42,637 nt of DNA from JADFOJ01 sp041580235 (GTDB taxonomy: Bacteria; Planctomycetota; Phycisphaerae; Phycisphaerales; SM1A02), in the NCBI GenBank assembly GCA_041580235.1, contig JBFGEG010000023.1, positions 1 through 42,637 of the forward strand. The letters are read 5' to 3'. Of this stretch, positions 37,856 to 42,637 are shown one piece after another; the stretch's first letter is position 1; every line of letters starts with the position of its first letter. Below the pieces are notes generated by a model, which was not told the DNA's origin, searched no databases, and saw only the letters and a program-made list of their open reading frames with translations. The position numbers and the translations under genes are program-made.

Positions 37856-38441
37856 GCTCACCGGGGCCGTGCTCGCCGGCGGGTCGAGCCGGCGGATGGG
37901 CCGGCCCAAGCACGCCCTGGAGCTGCCGGGGGGACGGACCATGATCGAGGCGGTCGTCAGCGCGTTGTCGCACGTGTGCAGAAACGTCGTGGTCCTCGGC
38001 GACGCCGACCTGGGCCTGAAGCGGATCGACGATCTGCGTGCCGGGCACGGTCCGCTGGGCGGAATCGAGGCGTTACTGGCCAGCGGTCTCGACGAGCAGT
38101 ACCTGGTCTGCCCCTGTGATGTGCCGCTGATCACGCCGGTCATTCTCCGGCGGCTCGCGGTCGTTACGGAAGCGCCGGCGACGGTGCTTCGCGTCGACGG
38201 CGAGGAGGACTTCTGGCCTCTGCCGGCTCGGATCGCCGCCACCGCGCTGGACGCCGTGCGGTCGGCCCTTGATCGCGATGACCGCGTCCTGCACGAGCTG
38301 ATGCGCGGTCTCGGCCCGCAGGTCATCGACGTCAGCCGCGACGACGCGGCGAATCTGGCCAACGTCAACACGCCCGACGACTACGCGCGGCTCTGCACCG
38401 GCGCGGCAAAGGTGCTAAGCTCGCCGGACAGGACCGGATGA
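37833..38441 (+). CDS. mobA: molybdenum cofactor guanylyltransferase
   Basis: A 202-residue nucleotidyltransferase that joins GMP to molybdopterin to make the guanine dinucleotide cofactor. The family signature L-A-G-G-S-S-R-R-M-G-R-P-K-H lies at about 14-27, with G-P-L-G-G-I-E-A-L and C-D-V-P-L-I further on and N-V-N-T-P-D-D-Y near the end. All are typical of MobA. It overlaps the MOSC gene by 23 bases and the next gene by four (ATGA). No molybdoenzyme is present in the window. Confidence 0.9.
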   Translation: MALPARFELTGAVLAGGSSRRMGRPKHALELPGGRTMIEAVVSALSHVCRNVVVLGDADLGLKRIDDLRAGHGPLGGIEALLASGLDEQYLVCPCDVPLITPVILRRLAVVTEAPATVLRVDGEEDFWPLPARIAATALDAVRSALDRDDRVLHELMRGLGPQVIDVSRDDAANLANVNTPDDYARLCTGAAKVLSSPDRTG

Positions 38442-38641
38442 CTCCTCTCAGGGACAAAATCGACCTGCTGGGCACCATCTGCGGTGTCCTGGGCGCCGCC
38501 GCGTGCCTCTTTGCCGTCTTTATGAGATTTGCCCTCGGGGCGGGCAACCCGGCGGGAATCCACGTTGCGCCGCGAAGCATGCTCCTGGGAGGGATTGCCG
38601 TCATGGCCTTCGGCTGCTGGCTGAAGCTGACGGCGAAGTAG
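38438..38641 (+). CDS. small two-span membrane protein
   Basis: A 67-residue protein with two hydrophobic segments (about 10-33 and 48-62), a short loop between them (G-A-G-N-P-A-G-I-H-V-A-P-R-S) and a basic C-terminus. I know no family for it. Its ATG overlaps the mobA stop (ATGA) and the next gene begins ten bases later, so it is part of that operon. Gene spacing and composition make it likely real despite its size. Confidence 0.7.
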   Translation: MTPLRDKIDLLGTICGVLGAAACLFAVFMRFALGAGNPAGIHVAPRSMLLGGIAVMAFGCWLKLTAK

Positions 38642-38651
38642 ACCGAGTCCG

Positions 38652-40118
38652 ATGGGCACGATGCAGAGCGAAGTCCTGTGGAGGCAGGCGCAGAGCGCCT
38701 TCGCCGCCAACGACATGGCGACCGCGGCCAGACTCTGCCAGCAGATCCTCGACCGCGACAAGAGGAACTACCACGCGCTGTCCATGCTGGGGCAGATCTC
38801 GGTGGCGCGGAACGCGCTCGACGAGGCGGAGTCCTACATGCAGAGAGCGGTTGCCTTGCGCCCCAGAGAGTACAGAGCCCATGTGATCCTGGGCGAGATC
38901 CTGACCCTGAAGGGGCGGTACGATGACGCGGTCGCCCGCTACGACAAGGTGCTGCGTCGCGAGCCCCGTCAGCCCCACGCCATCGCCGGCAAGGCGGACA
39001 CGTACGAGAAGGCGAGCCAGCACCGCGAGGCCCGCGCACTGCTGCAGCCGTTCTTCGACGCCGGCAACGAGACGCCGACGATGGCGGTCATCCAGGCTCG
39101 CCTGGACCTGCACGATCGCAAGTACGACGAGCTGATCGAGCTGGCCGTCCGCCACCTCGAGAAGGGCGACGTTCAGGGCTACCTGCTGACGCATCTGTGC
39201 CTGCTGCTGGGGCAGGCGTACGAGCGGACCGGGCGCTACGACGAGGCCTTCGCGGCGTACGAGCGGGGCAACACGGCCGTTCCCTCGCACTTCAGCCCGG
39301 AGAACCACGCGCGCGAGATCGACGAGCTCATCGAGACGTTCTCGCCCGAGACCTTCGCCGCCCTGCCCCGCGCGAGCCACGACACCTCGCTGCCGATCTT
39401 CGTCGTCGGCATGCCGCGGTGCGGCTCGACGCTGGTGGAGACGATCCTCGACGCTCATCCCGACGTGGCGGGGGCGGGCGAGATCCCGGCCATGCACGAG
39501 ATCATCACGTCGATGTCGATCGAGATCGGATCCATCCAGGGCTACCCGGCGTGCATCAGGGACCTCGACCAGGCGGACGTGGACATGCTCAGCCGGGCCT
39601 ACCTCGATCGCCTCAGGGTCTTCGATCGCGCCGCGAAGCGAATCGCCGACAAGCTGCTGCACAACTACCGGCACGTCGGCATGCTCGCCGTGCTCCTGCC
39701 GCAGGCGCGGATCATCCATTGCCGGCGTCATCCCCTGGACACGTGCTGGTCCTGCTTCGTGCAGCCCCTATCGCCGACGATGCATCCGTACGCGACGGAC
39801 CTGGCGAACCTCGGCCACGCCTACGGTGCCTATGAGCGGCTCATGGCCCACTGGCGCGACGTCCTGGACATTCCCATACTCGAGGTCACCTACGAGACGA
39901 TGGTGGCGGAGCCGGAGCCGACGACGAGGCGGCTGCTGGAGTTCTGCGGTCTCGACTGGGACGACCGGTGCCTGCGGTTCCACGAGAGGAAGCGTCGCGT
40001 CCAGACCGCCAGCTACGACCAGGTGACCCGGCCGATCTATTCCAGTTCCGTGGCGCGGTACAAGGCGTTTGACACGTACCTCGACCCGCTCAAGACGGCG
40101 CTGGCCGAGGGCGGCTGA
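38652..40118 (+). CDS. TPR-repeat sulfotransferase
   Basis: A 488-residue protein with TPR repeats over about 5-215 (A-A-R-L-C-Q-Q-I-L-D-R-D; L-G-Q-I-S-V-A-R-N-A-L-D-E-A) and a PAPS-dependent sulfotransferase domain from about 245. The PAPS phosphosulfate-binding loop is G253-M-P-R-C-G-S-T-L-V, and the 3'-phosphate-binding motif is I-I-H-C-R-R-H-P-L-D-T-C-W-S. The C-terminal Y-S-S-S-V-A-R-Y is also usual. Such proteins transfer sulfate to a peptide or glycan; the substrate is unknown. There is no Shine-Dalgarno before the ATG at 38652, which follows the small membrane protein by ten bases. Confidence 0.88.
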   Translation: MGTMQSEVLWRQAQSAFAANDMATAARLCQQILDRDKRNYHALSMLGQISVARNALDEAESYMQRAVALRPREYRAHVILGEILTLKGRYDDAVARYDKVLRREPRQPHAIAGKADTYEKASQHREARALLQPFFDAGNETPTMAVIQARLDLHDRKYDELIELAVRHLEKGDVQGYLLTHLCLLLGQAYERTGRYDEAFAAYERGNTAVPSHFSPENHAREIDELIETFSPETFAALPRASHDTSLPIFVVGMPRCGSTLVETILDAHPDVAGAGEIPAMHEIITSMSIEIGSIQGYPACIRDLDQADVDMLSRAYLDRLRVFDRAAKRIADKLLHNYRHVGMLAVLLPQARIIHCRRHPLDTCWSCFVQPLSPTMHPYATDLANLGHAYGAYERLMAHWRDVLDIPILEVTYETMVAEPEPTTRRLLEFCGLDWDDRCLRFHERKRRVQTASYDQVTRPIYSSSVARYKAFDTYLDPLKTALAEGG

Positions 40119-40290
40119 ACTCCGCCCGAATGATCGTCAGAGTCAGCGGCGCCGCTCCGTCACACCGCATCGCGAGCCGTTTTGCGCCGATCTCGTACTG
40201 CCCGAGTGAGCGTGCCGTGGCTGCTGATCGTACGGATTCGGCGGGCACGTTCAGCGGAGACGTGGTATACAGGAGCGAAGGACGACGACG

Positions 40291-41988
40291 GTGGCAGGAC
40301 GTTCCACCCCCACGAAGCGCCGACCGAAGCGCAGCCGCAAGACGGGCACCGCTGCGCGCGACGATGCCGCGGCCGCCGAGGAGCGAAGTCCGTCGCGGCG
40401 TGGTCGTGGGGGTCGTGGGGGGCGTGGGCGGCGTGGTCGGGGACGCGGGCGAGGAGAAGGCGCAGGAAAGCCGTCCGCCACACTCGAAGGGGCGCGGCAG
40501 GTCGCGCAACGGCGTTTCAGAATCCGCTCGTTGCGTCCCGAGCAGGTACGCGCGATCGAAGCGGTGCTCGCGGGCCGCGACGTGATGACCGTTTTGCCCA
40601 CGGGCTTCGGCAAATCGCTGATCTACCAGGTGCCGGCGGTTCTCTTCGATCGGCCGACGGTCGTCGTCTCTCCGCTCATCGCCCTCATGCAGGACCAGGA
40701 GAGCGCGTTGCGCAGAAGAGGCGTGCCGGTGGTGCGTCTGGACAGCACGCTGCGCGCCGCCGAGCGGCGCGAGAACCTGTCCCGAATCGGGGAAGGCGGC
40801 TCGCTTATCGTCCTGACCACGCCCGAGACGCTCGAGTCGAAGGACGCGCGGCCGGTTCTCAAGCAAGCGAAGCCGCGCCTGCTGTGCGTGGACGAAGCAC
40901 ACTGCATCTCGGAGTGGGGCCACGACTTCCGGCCGTCTTATCTGCGGATCGGCCTGGAACGGGAGGGCCTGGAGATCCCCCAGGTGCTCGCCCTGACGGC
41001 GACCGCTACGCCACGCGTGCGTGACGACATCGCCGCCCGCCTGAAGCTGCGCGACCCCATGGTCGTCATCGCCCCGCCCCACCGGCCCAACCTGAGGCTG
41101 GCCGTCGACATCGTCCCGGGGGGGCACAAGATCGGACGGGCCGGACACCTGCTCAAGCGGCTGCGCCGGCCGGGGATCGTCTACTGCGCGACCAAGCAGG
41201 CGGTCGACGAGATCTACGGCGCCCTGGTCAAGGCACGGATCTCCGCCGCCCGGTACCACGGGGGCATGAAGACCGACGAGCGTGTTCGCGCCCAGAACAA
41301 GTACATGAAGTCGGGGCGCCGCATGGTCATGGTGGCGACCAGCGCCTTCGGCATGGGGATCGACAAGCCCGACATCCGCTACATCGTCCACTACCAGGTG
41401 CCGGCCTCGCTGGAGCAGTATGCCCAGGAGTCGGGCCGCGCCGGCCGCGACGGCCGGCCCTCGCACTGCATCCTGCTCTACGACCACTCGGACCTGAGGA
41501 TCCAGGAGTACCTCCAGAACAAGAGCCGTCCCAGCCCGCCGCAGCTCAAGCGTGTCGCCAAGGCGCTGACGGCCTGGGCCGACGAGGGCAAGCCGGCCGA
41601 GCCCAAGACGCTCGCGCTGTCCGCCCAGGTCCCCGTCACCACGGCGAGGTCGCTGTGCACGCAGCTCGAGGAGAGTGGTCTTGTCGTTCGACAGCGGGGC
41701 AAGGGCTATCTCGCACTGGTCGGCGCCAAGGAGCTCCTGGCCGAGGCGCAGGACCTCGCCGGCCGCTTCGAGATCGAGCGCCGCCAGGATGCCCAGAGAC
41801 TCCGGTCCATGACCGAGTATGCCGACACCGAGGGGTGCCGCAGCGTCTTCATCCGCCAGTGGTTCGGCGAGGAGGACCCGCCTCCCTGCGGCAACTGCGA
41901 CCGGTGCGAGGAAGCCGGACGGAGGCCCCCGCGACCCTCCCGCGGCCGCCCCCCCGCTCGCCGCCGCGGCGGGCGGAAGAAGCGCTGA
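40291..41988 (+). CDS. recQ: RecQ-family ATP-dependent DNA helicase
   Basis: A 565-residue 3'-to-5' helicase of DNA repair. It has R-P-E-Q and Walker A G-F-G-K108-S, the box D201-E-A-H204 followed by C-I-S-E-W-G-H-D-F-R-P, and motif III T-A-T-A-T. The second RecA-like domain is complete (G-M-G-I-D-K-P-D-I-R; Q-E-S-G-R-A-G-R-D-G). The RecQ zinc site C516, C533, C536, C539 lies at the C-terminus, after an insertion of about 110 residues that looks like a winged helix (V-T-T-A-R-S-L-C-T-Q-L-E-E-S-G-L-V). The N-terminal 65 residues are basic and R-G-G-rich. There is no HRDC domain. The GTG at 40291 is the only early start; AGGAG is 16 bases away. The 172-base gap before it holds a TATACA box (40266-40271) and a palindrome (40145-40156). 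Confidence 0.88.
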   Translation: MAGRSTPTKRRPKRSRKTGTAARDDAAAAEERSPSRRGRGGRGGRGRRGRGRGRGEGAGKPSATLEGARQVAQRRFRIRSLRPEQVRAIEAVLAGRDVMTVLPTGFGKSLIYQVPAVLFDRPTVVVSPLIALMQDQESALRRRGVPVVRLDSTLRAAERRENLSRIGEGGSLIVLTTPETLESKDARPVLKQAKPRLLCVDEAHCISEWGHDFRPSYLRIGLEREGLEIPQVLALTATATPRVRDDIAARLKLRDPMVVIAPPHRPNLRLAVDIVPGGHKIGRAGHLLKRLRRPGIVYCATKQAVDEIYGALVKARISAARYHGGMKTDERVRAQNKYMKSGRRMVMVATSAFGMGIDKPDIRYIVHYQVPASLEQYAQESGRAGRDGRPSHCILLYDHSDLRIQEYLQNKSRPSPPQLKRVAKALTAWADEGKPAEPKTLALSAQVPVTTARSLCTQLEESGLVVRQRGKGYLALVGAKELLAEAQDLAGRFEIERRQDAQRLRSMTEYADTEGCRSVFIRQWFGEEDPPPCGNCDRCEEAGRRPPRPSRGRPPARRRGGRKKR

Positions 41989-42009
41989 CGCGGCGGTTGA
42001 CCCGCGTCA
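41986..42009 (+). terminator. possible terminator hairpin at the recQ stop codon
   Basis: TGACGCGG (41986-41993, including the stop codon) pairs perfectly with CCGCGTCA (42002-42009) around an eight-base loop. No T-run follows, so it is only terminator-like. Confidence 0.4.
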
Positions 42010-42191
42010 CCGGCCGCCGCCTTCACCATCTTGCCCAGACGGATCGTGGCGGAAACGCCCAATCTGCCCGGGCGCACGAGAAGTCGGATCCACGCCATTC
42101 CCATGGTCACGCCACGCGGGCCGGGGGATGGCGAATCATACTCTTGAGTACCTGGAGGCCTTCCATCAACTGCAAAGTGAGAGACCCAGAC

Positions 42192-42637
42192 ATGTCCGCG
42201 TACCGAACAACGTTGACCGGCTCGGCGCTGCTCGCGGCCTGCCTCGCGACTGACGGTGCGGTCTTCGCCCAGGCCGAACCGGAGACGATCGAGCTCACCG
42301 CGGTCATCCGCGACTTCGAGGAGCGATACGAGCCCGAGGGCCACGAGGACTTCGAGCGGAACAAGGACGAGGAGGCCGACGGCCTCTCCATCGGCGTGGT
42401 CGCTCCCCTGCTCGGCGAGGATCGCAAGCCCGTGTTCCTCAGCACCGGCACGATCGTCTCGCGAATCGACAAGTACACGTACAACCAGTGGGAGGACGCC
42501 CTGGGTCGGCCCATCTGCTACCTGCTGTGGGATCCGCTGATCGACGGCGTCGAGGGCCAGCTGGACCCCGGCGCGACCGAGGGCTTCACCAGCGAGGCCA
42601 ACTTCGACCAGTGGTACCGCGACATCCCCGGTGTCAA
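42192..42637 (+). CDS. secreted fibro-slime-domain protein, truncated by the window edge
   Basis: The reading frame runs from the ATG at 42192 to the end of the window with no stop (148 codons visible). It has a signal peptide ending V-F-A-Q-A, then I-E-L-T-A-V-I-R-D-F, then H-E-D-F-E and, near the edge, F-D-Q-W-Y-R-D-I-P-G-V. The V-I-R-D-F ... H-x-D-F-E ... W-Y-R-D-x-P-G-V order is that of the fibro-slime domain, found in secreted planctomycete and other proteins. AGTGAGAGA lies upstream. The rest of the gene and any dockerin-like tail lie outside the window. Confidence 0.8.
   Translation, partial: MSAYRTTLTGSALLAACLATDGAVFAQAEPETIELTAVIRDFEERYEPEGHEDFERNKDEEADGLSIGVVAPLLGEDRKPVFLSTGTIVSRIDKYTYNQWEDALGRPICYLLWDPLIDGVEGQLDPGATEGFTSEANFDQWYRDIPGV

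Noticed and set aside
41706..42344. A 212-codon minus-strand frame across the recQ end and the next gap
   Set aside because: It is antisense to recQ and to the fibro-slime gene, both well supported, and has no recognisable motif.

Overview
The window is a GC-rich, gene-dense bacterial chromosome segment, very probably from a planctomycete of the Phycisphaerae type. This placement is inference. It rests on two exported proteins ending in EF-hand/dockerin-like repeats with a terminal W-G-x-C-P tail, a truncated fibro-slime-domain protein at the right edge, and the overall base composition. I see no rRNA, tRNA, CRISPR array, insertion sequence or prophage. No stretch over about 210 bases lacks a gene.

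Layout. (1) 1-2301: a PfkB-like sugar kinase with a degraded active site, a PagL-like lipid A deacylase and a PilZ protein. (2) 2310-9175, minus strand: the fatty acid and phospholipid cluster rpmF-plsX-fabH-fabD-[lipoprotein]-fabG-acpP-fabF. It has a clear sigma70-type promoter and structured leader before rpmF, a second promoter before acpP and a terminator before fabG. (3) 9194-16958, minus strand: eight tightly packed genes of mostly unknown function. They encode a MutL/GlmL-type ASKHA ATPase, a DUF6754-type membrane protein, a barrel-sandwich/KOW-like protein and several membrane proteins. This is the best candidate for an undescribed multi-protein system. (4) 17164-22054, plus strand, divergent from (3): a kynurenine catabolic operon (3-hydroxyanthranilate dioxygenase, ACMS decarboxylase, kynureninase, kynurenine 3-monooxygenase, kynurenine formamidase). 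(5) 22168-26319: one 1383-residue protein joining a NapH/NosR-like polytopic ferredoxin module, TPR repeats and a C-terminal peptidylarginine/agmatine-deiminase-like domain with its catalytic residues in place. (6) 26424-30188: two secreted proteins with dockerin-like tails. (7) 30307-33257: a serine protease with four PDZ domains, translationally coupled to a protease-like protein that has lost two catalytic residues.

(8) 33391-37357, minus strand: a PAC2 protein, a RidA-type 2-aminomuconate deaminase, an aminomuconate-semialdehyde-type dehydrogenase and an atypical SDR. The deaminase and dehydrogenase continue the kynurenine route after the ACMS decarboxylase, so the pathway is split between two loci about 12 kb apart. 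(9) 37385-40118, plus strand: MOSC protein, mobA, a small membrane protein and a TPR-sulfotransferase. (10) 40291-41988: a RecQ-family helicase. (11) 42192 to the edge: a secreted fibro-slime protein, cut off.

Together the genes make acyl chains (2), degrade kynurenine to 2-aminomuconate and beyond (4 and 8), and build or police the envelope (PagL, HtrA pair, secreted proteins). The eight-gene operon (3) and the iron-sulfur/TPR/deiminase fusion (5) fit no system I recognise. Several genes (starts at 890, 22168, 37357 and 37385) have a TANNNT box 8-9 bases before the start codon and no Shine-Dalgarno sequence, which suggests leaderless mRNAs.
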